19,810 bases of DNA, from positions 1-19,810 of the forward strand of contig JALSLT010000034.1 in NCBI GenBank assembly GCA_026988135.1, written 5' to 3'. How positions within the stretch are numbered: position 1 is the first letter of the stretch; every line of letters starts with the position of its first letter. This document shows positions 13,856 through 19,810 of this stretch, one piece after another. Both the position numbers and the translations under genes were made by a program. The notes under the pieces were generated by a model. The model did not search any database. It was not told where the DNA came from and saw only the letters and a list, made by a program, of their open reading frames with translations. Origin of the DNA: Desulfurobacterium sp. (lineage in GTDB: Bacteria > Aquificota > Aquificia > Desulfurobacteriales > Desulfurobacteriaceae).

Positions 13856-14947
13856 GTGACCGATGATAGAGTTTTTATGGAACTTGCTATAGAGGAAGCA
13901 TACAGGGGAAAAGGTCAGACTCTTCCTAATCCGGCTGTCGGAGCAGTTATAGCTAAGGATGGAAAAGTTATAGCTTCGGGTTACCATGAGGGATACGGTG
14001 CACCGCATGCCGAAGTTATGGCTATTGAGAAAGCGGGAAAAGATGCGGAAGGGTCAACTATTTATGTTACTCTTGAGCCGTGTAATCATTACGGAAAAAC
14101 ACCTCCGTGTGCTAAAAGAATAGTGGAAGCCGGAATAAAAAAAGTTGTTATAGGTATTAAAGACCCTAATTCTGTTGCTTCCGGTGGAATAGATACTCTT
14201 AAAAAAGCCGGTATTTCCGTATCCGGTTGTATGTGTGAAAAAAGCTGTTTTGAGCTTATAGATGACTTTTATGTTCTTTTGAAAACAGATAGGGCTTTTT
14301 GTTCTATTAAACTTGCTTTGACTCTTAATGGAAAGATAGCTCGAAATGACGGTTCATCAAAGTGGATTACGGGAGAAATGGCACGAAAATTTGTTCATAG
14401 ACTTAGAGGTTTTCATAATGCTGTTATGGTTGGGATAAAAACGGTTTTGAAAGATGACCCTTTGCTTAATGTAAGGTTTGTTGTTACAGATGTTCAACCT
14501 AAAGCGATTGTTGTTGATAGAGAACTTAAAATACCTATTGACTCAAGGCTTGTAAAAGAGAGGGCCAAAGATCTTATAATCGTTACTTCTAAAAAATCTT
14601 CCTTTTCTCATAAGAGTAGCATACTCAAGGGTTTAGGTGTTTCTCTTTTGCCTGTTTCCGATAGATCGGGAGTTCTTGACCTTGAGGAGATACTTGTAAG
14701 GTTGAGACAAGAGATGGGAATTTTTAGTGTTATGTGTGAAGGGGGAAGTATTCTTGCTTCGGCTCTTATAGATGCTAATTTGGTTGATAAATATTATCTT
14801 TTTTATGCTCCGAAGTTTTTTGGTAGTGGTATAGATATGTTGAGAGGATATTCTTTTGAAAAAGAAGTTTCGATTTTTTCCGTGGAGTCGTTGGGAGATG
14901 ATTATTTGGTTAAAGGTTATTCGGGGAATCTTAAAGGATTTATATAA
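13856..14947 (+). CDS. ribD: Bifunctional riboflavin biosynthesis deaminase/reductase RibD
   Basis: Carries out the second and third steps of riboflavin synthesis from GTP: deamination of the pyrimidine, then NADPH reduction of the ribosyl side chain. The 363-residue protein has a cytidine-deaminase-like domain (about 1-145) with zinc ligands His51 and catalytic Glu53 (HAEV), Cys76 and Cys85 (PCNHYGKTPPC), then a reductase domain with KLALTLNGKIA and KWITGEMARK, followed by a GIKTVLKDDPLLNVR block. Both domains look complete. I chose GTG 13856, with GAGG 5 nt upstream; a longer reading from 13793 only translates the microprotein region out of frame. The last A of its TAA is the first base of the thpR ATG. 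No FMN riboswitch precedes it, as expected inside an operon. Confidence 0.95.
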   Translation: MTDDRVFMELAIEEAYRGKGQTLPNPAVGAVIAKDGKVIASGYHEGYGAPHAEVMAIEKAGKDAEGSTIYVTLEPCNHYGKTPPCAKRIVEAGIKKVVIGIKDPNSVASGGIDTLKKAGISVSGCMCEKSCFELIDDFYVLLKTDRAFCSIKLALTLNGKIARNDGSSKWITGEMARKFVHRLRGFHNAVMVGIKTVLKDDPLLNVRFVVTDVQPKAIVVDRELKIPIDSRLVKERAKDLIIVTSKKSSFSHKSSILKGLGVSLLPVSDRSGVLDLEEILVRLRQEMGIFSVMCEGGSILASALIDANLVDKYYLFYAPKFFGSGIDMLRGYSFEKEVSIFSVESLGDDYLVKGYSGNLKGFI

Positions 14948-15498
14948 TGAAAAAGAGGTTGTTCATAGGGACAAAGGTGACCCTTCCTAACGATGAATTT
15001 TTTCTGATAAAAAATGAAATTGCTTCTCTTGGTATAGAAGGTAATTGGGTTAAGCCGGAAAATTTGCATTTTACTTTCCGGTTTCTGGGGGATGTTTTTT
15101 CTTCGTCTGTTTATGAACTCGGGAAATCGATAAAAAACAGTGTTAGTTGTCTTTCTTCCAGAGAGGTTGTATTGAAGGGACTTGGAGTTTTTCCGGATGT
15201 TAAAACTGCAAGGGTTTTGTGGGTTGGTGTAGAAGGTGATTTAGCCGATATAAAAACGGCAGTGGATGGAGCTCTTGAACCTTTTAGTTTTGAAAAAGAG
15301 AAAAGGAAGTTTAGACCTCATGTTACTTTAATGAGAATAAAAAAACTTCGCCACAGGACAAAGTTTTCCTATTTTCTTTCAAAAATGAGTGATAAAGAAT
15401 TTTTGGAGATGGAAGTTAGGCAAATTTCTCTTATAGAGAGTGTTTTAACATCGGAAGGACCTTTGTATAAACCGTTAAAGGTGGTGGATTTAAGATGA
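14947..15498 (+). CDS. thpR: RNA 2',3'-cyclic phosphodiesterase (2'-5' RNA ligase family)
   Basis: A 183-residue member of the 2H phosphoesterase superfamily, with both HxTx catalytic motifs: HFTF (41-44) after WVKPENL, and HVTL (125-128) after RP. Family members open 2',3'-cyclic phosphates and can ligate tRNA halves through 2'-5' bonds in vitro; the physiological role is unsettled. Length is normal. It shares one base with the ribD stop, and its own stop overlaps the DUF445 start (ATGA), so all three are probably co-translated. Confidence 0.93.
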   Translation: MKKRLFIGTKVTLPNDEFFLIKNEIASLGIEGNWVKPENLHFTFRFLGDVFSSSVYELGKSIKNSVSCLSSREVVLKGLGVFPDVKTARVLWVGVEGDLADIKTAVDGALEPFSFEKEKRKFRPHVTLMRIKKLRHRTKFSYFLSKMSDKEFLEMEVRQISLIESVLTSEGPLYKPLKVVDLR

Positions 15499-16661
15499 AC
15501 TATGAGCTTCTTGTTCCGCCGGTTGTAGGTGGTGTAATCGGTTATTTTACCAACTATGTAGCTATAAAGATGCTCTTTCGCCCTAAAAAGCCATACTATA
15601 TCTTTGGGAAAAGGATACCCTTTACTCCGGGACTTATTCCATCAAAAAGGGAGAAGCTTGCCCTTTCAATAGCTAAAGTGGTAAAAGAAAATCTTTTAAC
15701 AGAGGATACCCTTAGAAAAAGATTGAACGAGGAGAAGATAAAAGACAGTATAGAGAATCTGGTTAACAAAGGTCTAAGTGAGGTGCTTTCTAATCTTCAT
15801 ACCTACGTTGAAAATTTTGTTTCCGATATTTCAGATAAGAATTTTTTTGATTTGTTTAATATTGTTGATCTTGAAAAGAGTGTTGCCAGTGTAGTTGATT
15901 ACCTGTTTCAGGATGAACGGAAACTTGGTGATATTCTTCCTGAGAAGATGAAAGAGCAGATGGATGAAATTTCCGATTTTTTGGTTGAGAAGCTGTTAAA
16001 TATAGCCGGAGATAGAATTGAATCTGAAGAATTTAGGGAATTTATAATTTCGAGAATTGTATCTTTTCTTGATAGTTCTGGGAAAATCCCGGATGTTGTT
16101 ATATTCAGGAAACCTGTCTATGCGATAGCTGAGGCTATTACCGATAGAATTTTAAAAGTTTTGCAAGATACTTTGGAAAGCAGAAAGTTTGAAGAGAAGG
16201 TAAAGGTTTATCTGCGGGAACTTACGTTGAAGTTAAACGAGAGAGAGATAAAAGGTTTAATGGGAGATATGGGGTTTGATGGTAATATTCTAATAAAAAA
16301 AATTACAGGATTTATTTATGAGAATTTTAACGTTACGATAGGAGAGAGCACATTTATTAGAAGGCGTATCTATTCTGTAATAGTTGAATGGATAAAAGGG
16401 TTTGTAGAAAATAATAGAACGTTTATCATTTTATCTCTTACGAAAAATCTTTTAAATATTATTGAAAAGGAACTTCCTGTAATAATGGAGTCGATAGATA
16501 TAGAAAATCTTGTGGTTGAAAGGGTAAACTCCCTTCCAATAGAAGAGGTGGAAGGAATTATTCTTAAACTTATAGATGAGGAGTTGAAGTATATTACTCT
16601 TCTCGGTGGGGTTTTAGGATTTATAATAGGAGCTTTTCAAGATATTTTGTTTTTTCTCTAA
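15495..16661 (+). CDS. DUF445 family membrane protein
   Basis: A 388-residue protein of the DUF445 family, function unknown. The N-terminal block VPPVVGGVIGYFTNYVAIKM (7-26), FRPKKPYYIFGKRIPFTPG and LIPSKREKLA is the family hallmark. The middle is long, helical and charged, with repeated amphipathic segments. The C-terminus returns to a membrane span (about 366-388, LLGGVLGFIIGAFQDILFFL). Related proteins such as B. subtilis YheB are membrane-associated. The start overlaps thpR by 4 bp. It closes the purC-led run; the diguanylate cyclase begins 46 bp later with no terminator between. Confidence 0.88.
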   Translation: MNYELLVPPVVGGVIGYFTNYVAIKMLFRPKKPYYIFGKRIPFTPGLIPSKREKLALSIAKVVKENLLTEDTLRKRLNEEKIKDSIENLVNKGLSEVLSNLHTYVENFVSDISDKNFFDLFNIVDLEKSVASVVDYLFQDERKLGDILPEKMKEQMDEISDFLVEKLLNIAGDRIESEEFREFIISRIVSFLDSSGKIPDVVIFRKPVYAIAEAITDRILKVLQDTLESRKFEEKVKVYLRELTLKLNEREIKGLMGDMGFDGNILIKKITGFIYENFNVTIGESTFIRRRIYSVIVEWIKGFVENNRTFIILSLTKNLLNIIEKELPVIMESIDIENLVVERVNSLPIEEVEGIILKLIDEELKYITLLGGVLGFIIGAFQDILFFL

Positions 16662-16707
16662 ATTTGATAGAATTCACCTTCTGTTTTAACCGTATTTAGA
16701 AGGAAAA

Positions 16708-17793
16708 ATGAATTTTTTTAGTTTAAAAACGATTCCAAAATCGGGAATACTTGTATTTTTACTGTCCGTTTTTTCGGCAATTGTTATTTATGGGTTTAAT
16801 TTTATCGGTTCTTCCGTGGATAGGTATTATCAGGGTGATGCTTTTATTGTTAACAGACTTGGACAGATAAGGGGTTCCATACAGCGTTATTCAAAGTTGA
16901 AGCTGTTTTGTCTTATGAAAAATTCGGATTCCGAATTTTGTAGTAAGGCTGCCGGTGTTAGAAATTTTGTGGATTCGTCTTTAGATGAGATAGAAAATTC
17001 ATATTTGAAAAGTGAAAGATTCTCTTCATTAAAAAGAAAAGTTGGTTTCGGAGATACATTTTCTTTATTGAAAAAAGAGTGGGAAATTCTTAAGAATATG
17101 GATGTTCCTGAAAAGTTTGTGCCTTTAAGCGAAGATTGCTGGACAATCTCCGATGCTTTGACCTGGAAAGCTCAGAGAATTTCGGAAATAAAAAATCAAG
17201 AATTGCTTTCTTTGGTAAAATATATAAAAAATTGGCTTCTTGTTTTTCTTGTGTTTCTTATTCTTACTGTTTATTTTCTTGTCAATAGGGATCTTGAAAA
17301 GGATGTTATACTTGATAAATTAACTTCGCTATATAATCGTAATTTTTTTGATAAAGAATTACAAAGAAAGATATGGATTTGTAGGAAAAACGGAAATCCT
17401 GCTTCTTTGGTAGTGGTTGATATAGACCTTTTTAAAAAGATAAATGACAACTATGGGCATCTCAAAGGAGATGAGGTTTTATCAAAAGTGGCTTCTATAA
17501 TAAAGGAGCAGATAAGAGATGGTGATATTGCTTTTAGATATGGGGGAGAAGAGTTTATCGTTGTTCTTCCCGGTATTGGTTTAGATGGAGCGTTAATGGT
17601 TGCAGATAGAATCAGAAAAGCTGTTGAGAATGCGGATTTTGGATTAAAGAGAAAAGTAACTGTGAGTTGCGGTGTTGCGGAATATAATCCCGGGGAAAAG
17701 CTTGAGCAGTTTGTTGATAGAGCTGATAAAGCTTTATATAAGGCTAAAAATAACGGAAGGAATCGATGTTGGATTGCGGGAGATAACCTATAA
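16708..17793 (+). CDS. Membrane-bound GGDEF diguanylate cyclase with periplasmic sensor domain
   Basis: Predicted to make cyclic di-GMP from two GTP. In order over 361 residues: a membrane span (about 13-35), a mainly helical periplasmic region of about 140 residues, a second span (about 175-193) and a cytoplasmic GGDEF domain. The domain begins DKLTSLYNR and has metal ligands near Asp238/Asp240 (VVDIDLFKKIN), the active-site loop GGEEF (279-283) and an inhibitory RxxD I-site (Arg270-Asp273) exactly five residues before it. So it looks catalytically competent and product-inhibited. The periplasmic start (NRLGQIRGSIQRYSKL) recalls helical NIT/PilJ-type sensors, but that is only a resemblance. 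AAGGA precedes the ATG. The ligand is unknown. Confidence 0.93.
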   Translation: MNFFSLKTIPKSGILVFLLSVFSAIVIYGFNFIGSSVDRYYQGDAFIVNRLGQIRGSIQRYSKLKLFCLMKNSDSEFCSKAAGVRNFVDSSLDEIENSYLKSERFSSLKRKVGFGDTFSLLKKEWEILKNMDVPEKFVPLSEDCWTISDALTWKAQRISEIKNQELLSLVKYIKNWLLVFLVFLILTVYFLVNRDLEKDVILDKLTSLYNRNFFDKELQRKIWICRKNGNPASLVVVDIDLFKKINDNYGHLKGDEVLSKVASIIKEQIRDGDIAFRYGGEEFIVVLPGIGLDGALMVADRIRKAVENADFGLKRKVTVSCGVAEYNPGEKLEQFVDRADKALYKAKNNGRNRCWIAGDNL

Positions 17794-17816
17794 TTAGGTT
17801 TGTAGTGGGAGGGTCT

Positions 17817-17885
17817 ATGGATTTATTCTTTTTAAATCATAATTGTTGGGCTGTTAATACAGTGTTAATTTGCAACGATATGTGA
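17817..17885 (+). CDS. Possible 22-residue leader or micro-ORF after the diguanylate cyclase
   Basis: An ATG at 17817, 23 bp after the cyclase stop, has TGGGAGGG ending 3 nt upstream, one of the purest Shine-Dalgarno sequences in the window. It opens 22 codons starting MDLFFLNHNCWAVN and ending in CNDM. The peptide has two Cys and one Trp and no clear span or charge pattern. It could be a micro-ORF, a decayed gene start or chance. The rest of 17794-17908 shows nothing else I can name. Confidence 0.25.
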   Translation: MDLFFLNHNCWAVNTVLICNDM

Positions 17886-17908
17886 AAGTAACAATACCGA
17901 TATTTTTA

Positions 17909-17938
17909 AAAACAGCTGCCCCTAAGGGCAGCTGTTTT
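17909..17938. terminator. Long palindromic bidirectional terminator
   Basis: A perfect 13-bp stem: AAAACAGCTGCCC (17909-17921) pairs with GGGCAGCTGTTTT (17926-17938) around loop CTAA. The + side ends in TTTT. The - side ends in a run of five T, followed by AAAAAT. It serves the convergent cyclase and iron-sulfur flavoprotein genes, and its right edge overlaps the stop codon of the latter (17937-17939). Confidence 0.9.
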
Positions 17939-18518
17939 ACTTGAGCAGCTTGATAATTTCGTTTATATGTTTCCCAAGGCTTTTTGCTGTTTCTATACCT
18001 TCAGGGTTAAATTCAAAACCGGATTCGGACTGTTTTGCTACTGCTGCACATCCAAAGTGAGCTGTTGGAGAGGTATCTCCTATCACAACCATTCCATGAA
18101 TTAGCGCCCAATTGTGGATGGCTTGAATTGTGTGTTCTTGACCTCCGTGAATTGTGGCTCCTACAGCTATTCCACCACAGAATTTGTTCTTTAAATTCCA
18201 ATTAACTCTTAATGCCCTTGAGCGGTCAAATAAAGATTTTAGTTTTCCTGTTACAGAGCCAAAATAAACCGGTGAACCGATTATTATGAAATCAGCGGCT
18301 GCTACTTTCTCCGCTATTTCTTGGAAACCGTCTTTTAAGATACACACTCCTCCGTTTTTTTTACACGCTCCGCAAAGTTTGCAGTATCCTATTTCATAGT
18401 TTGAAAGAGAGATAATTTCTTTTTTCAAGTCACTATCTATCTCCTCAAATGCTGTTTCGATGAGCTTTAAGGTGGAACCTTCTCTATGTGATCCGTTTAT
18501 TCCTACAATTTTTTTCAC
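17937..18518 (-). CDS. Iron-sulfur flavoprotein (NADPH-dependent FMN reductase fold)
   Basis: A 193-residue flavodoxin-like protein. The FMN phosphate loop GSHREGSTLK (9-18) and the second FMN-contact block GSPVYFGSVTGKLKSLFDR are clear. Between them sits a compact cysteine motif CKLCGACKKNGGVC (Cys46, 49, 52, 59), spaced as in the archaeal and bacterial iron-sulfur flavoproteins (Isf), where it holds a 4Fe-4S cluster. A redox carrier role, with ferredoxin as donor and perhaps oxygen or peroxide removal, is inferred from that family. The start is GTG 18518 with GGAGG about 6 nt upstream. It is transcribed toward the cyclase and away from the DUF104-like gene. Confidence 0.9.
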   Translation of the reverse strand: MKKIVGINGSHREGSTLKLIETAFEEIDSDLKKEIISLSNYEIGYCKLCGACKKNGGVCILKDGFQEIAEKVAAADFIIIGSPVYFGSVTGKLKSLFDRSRALRVNWNLKNKFCGGIAVGATIHGGQEHTIQAIHNWALIHGMVVIGDTSPTAHFGCAAVAKQSESGFEFNPEGIETAKSLGKHINEIIKLLK

Positions 18519-18549
18519 TCGCTACCTCCATTTTTTGGATTTTACTTGA

Positions 18550-18576
18550 ATTATATTTTATCATTGAAATTATCAA
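18550..18576 (-). promoter_or_regulatory. Possible promoter for the iron-sulfur flavoprotein gene
   Basis: On the - strand TTGATA (18576-18571) and TATAAT (18555-18550) are separated by 15 bp, slightly short. Transcription would start near 18543, giving a leader of about 25 nt that contains the GGAGG site. A matching + strand promoter for the divergent gene is not clear. Confidence 0.4.
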
Positions 18577-18600
18577 ACTGTGTTTGTTAAGGTAGGAGAA

Positions 18601-19050
18601 ATGAAAGAGCTTTTGCCAGTAAAGGTGGTTTTTAAAAATGGGGTTTTTGTTCCCCTGGAAATTGTTTCTATTCCCGAAAATTCGGAAGGTATAGTGGTGT
18701 GCACTCCTACGAATAAAAGTGAAGATGTTTCCCACTGGTGGGATTTTGTTGATGGTGATAAAAATTGGAAGAATGCTCTGAAATTATTTATAGAAAAAAT
18801 ACCTGCTATTGTTTATCCTGAGGATGTTAAGTTAGTAATACGGGATGATGAAGCGGAAGTTGTTGTTATTCTGGAAAATGATGAGACAGCCTTTCTCAAT
18901 CCGTTGATGGAAGCCGGATATAGGGTTTACCAGTCCACGGGAATTTTTTTACCTATTCAGGTTATCTCCAAAAGGAGACTTGACAGATGGCGAGAATTTG
19001 AAAGAGACATATTTTCTCAGATAGAAAAAGGCATATCTCTCTGGAGGTAA
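18601..19050 (+). CDS. AF2212/DUF104-like N-terminus joined to a degenerate nucleotidyltransferase-like region
   Basis: A 149-residue protein. Residues 6-33 (PVKVVFKNGVFVPLEIV and on) match the small beta-barrel DUF104/AF2212 antitoxin pattern of a KNGVF.PLE core followed by an acidic turn. After a linker with HWWDF, residues 75-149 recall the second half of MNT-type nucleotidyltransferases: DDEAEVVVILENDE in place of SDIDLLVVL, a helix-strand stretch, FLPIQVISKRRLDRW, and the ending FSQIEKGISLW, like the usual F..NI..EG..L. The GS-x-R part of the catalytic site is absent. So it may be a remnant or a non-catalytic regulator; these assignments are by eye and weak. I start at ATG 18601 behind GGTAGGAG; the GTG at 18580 has no ribosome site. 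The gene precedes spoVG. Confidence 0.7.
   Translation: MKELLPVKVVFKNGVFVPLEIVSIPENSEGIVVCTPTNKSEDVSHWWDFVDGDKNWKNALKLFIEKIPAIVYPEDVKLVIRDDEAEVVVILENDETAFLNPLMEAGYRVYQSTGIFLPIQVISKRRLDRWREFERDIFSQIEKGISLWR
19043..19047 (+). promoter_or_regulatory. Shine-Dalgarno site pointing to a CTG start upstream of spoVG
   Basis: GGAGG (19043-19047), overlapping the previous gene's last codons, is followed after 6 nt by an in-frame CTG (19054-19056). The ATG at 19087 lacks a comparable site; only GAGCGG lies 9 nt before it. Translation may therefore start at CTG and add 11 residues. Confidence 0.4.
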
Positions 19051-19086
19051 AAACTGAACAGGAAAGTTCTTGAGCGGCTTCCCGTT

Positions 19087-19380
19087 ATGGATATAGAAGT
19101 TACTGATGTAAAAATATTTCCTTTTGATACCTCTTCTATCGGCGGAAACGTAAAAGCTGTGGCGGAAATTACTCTAAACGGTATTTTGAAGATAAAAGAT
19201 ATAAAAATTGTGGAATCAAACAGAGGTTATTTCATTCAGATGCCTACAAGGAAATCACGCTTGGGAGAGTTTGTCTCTATTGTAGAAATTGATAATAAGG
19301 ATCTTTACAATCATATACGAAGAATGGTACTTGATAGATTTAAGGAAGAGATAGCAAAATACGATTCTTATCTTGATTAA
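19087..19380 (+). CDS. spoVG: SpoVG family nucleic-acid-binding regulator
   Basis: A 97-residue protein of the SpoVG family. The start EVTDVKIFPF, then VAEITLNGILKIKDIKIVE, GYFIQMPTRKS and GEFVSIVEI follow the family plan of a beta sheet and a C-terminal helix (DLYNHIRRMVLDRFKEEI). SpoVG was first described in sporulating Firmicutes but occurs widely in non-sporulating bacteria, where it binds DNA and RNA. Nothing here suggests sporulation. ATG 19087 is the conservative start; a CTG at 19054 behind GGAGG could add 11 residues. The stop lies 1 bp from the stop of the convergent polyferredoxin gene, with no visible terminator between. Confidence 0.88.
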   Translation: MDIEVTDVKIFPFDTSSIGGNVKAVAEITLNGILKIKDIKIVESNRGYFIQMPTRKSRLGEFVSIVEIDNKDLYNHIRRMVLDRFKEEIAKYDSYLD

Positions 19381-19381
19381 A

Positions 19382-19810
19382 TTACTCTTTTGATGGAACA
19401 GCGGTTTTTGTTTTTATTAATGATGGATATTCAATATTTAGTGCTTTACAGTCCCTTATACAGTTTAAGCATCTGATACAGGAAGGGCTGTTCGGACTTT
19501 TATATATTTTATGATCTACGGGGCATACATCCTGACAGTGGTTGCATTCCGTACATAAATTTTTATCGTGAGAAAGTTGAATAAAGGATATTTTGTTGAA
19601 TATTGAGAAGAAAGCTCCAAGAGGGCATAAAAATCTACAAAAAGGTCTTTTGGTGAAAATACTTCCGCCGACTATTAAGATCATTATTGCTAATTTAAAA
19701 TTAAATAACCAACCTGCCATTTTTCTTATATTTTCGTGGAAGGTAACCCAATAGATTCCCGCTTCGAGAGTTCCTACCGGACATATCATGCAGAACAGAT
19801 GTTTTTTAAA
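19382..19810 (-). CDS. NapH/MauN-like membrane polyferredoxin, C-terminal part (5' end outside window)
   Basis: The frame is open to the window edge, and 142 residues of the C-terminal part are visible. In order: a CMICPVG motif, a membrane span (about LFNFKLAIMILIVGGSIF), CRFLCPLGAFFSIF, then two ferredoxin motifs, CTECNHCQDVCPV and CIRCLNCIRDC, each CxxCxxCxxxC for one 4Fe-4S cluster. The repeated CxxxCP/CxxCP-G signature after membrane spans is typical of the NapH/NosR/MauN/CcoG-related group, which passes electrons from quinol toward periplasmic reductases or helps maturation. The specific partner cannot be told without the N-terminus and upstream genes. It ends 1 bp from spoVG. Confidence 0.87.
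   Translation of the reverse strand, partial: FKKHLFCMICPVGTLEAGIYWVTFHENIRKMAGWLFNFKLAIMILIVGGSIFTKRPFCRFLCPLGAFFSIFNKISFIQLSHDKNLCTECNHCQDVCPVDHKIYKSPNSPSCIRCLNCIRDCKALNIEYPSLIKTKTAVPSKE

Noticed and set aside
16662..16707. Promoter for the diguanylate cyclase
   Set aside because: TTGATA at 16664 has no acceptable -10 box at 15-18 bp, so it is not listed.

Overview
The window is AT-rich bacterial chromosome, densely packed with housekeeping genes. Coding strands are purine-rich and the proteins are rich in Lys, Glu and Ile. Start codons vary (ATG, GTG, TTG and one apparent ATA), nearly all behind strong GGAG-type Shine-Dalgarno sites, and many neighbouring genes overlap by 1-17 bp. An archaeal-sized Rad50/SbcC, an ExbD-TsaE-enolase run and a SpoVG homologue in a probable Gram-negative suggest a thermophilic, deep-branching lineage. 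My best guess is Aquificota, perhaps Desulfurobacteriaceae. That is inference from protein character; no marker gene here settles it. I see no phage, transposase, CRISPR array or integrase.

Layout. (1) Bases 1-2675, + strand: the C-terminal part of a PLP aminotransferase, then an ExbD/TolR protein, TsaE and enolase, closed by a strong intrinsic terminator. (2) Bases 2651-10326, - strand, read right to left: ftsL, ftsI, thrS and infC (with an apparent ATA start), a terminator hairpin, then a Rad50/SbcC ATPase and a 53-residue basic small ORF coupled to its stop. (3) Bases 10372-10448, +: tRNA-Arg(CCG). (4) purF (-) diverges from a + strand run of purC, trpS, a 27-residue single-span microprotein, ribD, thpR and a DUF445 membrane protein. 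A membrane GGDEF diguanylate cyclase follows. (5) Bases 17794-17938: a short non-coding stretch with a possible 22-codon ORF and a long palindromic terminator shared with the convergent iron-sulfur flavoprotein gene (-). (6) Bases 18601-19380, +: an AF2212/DUF104-like protein joined to what looks like a decayed nucleotidyltransferase, then spoVG. These converge, 1 bp apart, on a NapH-like polyferredoxin gene (-) cut by the window end.

How the genes fit together. The thrS-infC pairing is the widespread translation operon; here it sits behind the septal peptidoglycan pair ftsL-ftsI. purF and purC diverge from about 113 bp carrying a -10-like box on each strand, which suggests joint control of purine synthesis. 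ribD, thpR and DUF445 overlap head to tail and are probably translationally coupled. The least ordinary content is small: the non-standard infC start, three small ORFs placed by good Shine-Dalgarno sites (53, 27 and 22 residues), the degenerate nucleotidyltransferase fusion, and a possible CTG start for spoVG.
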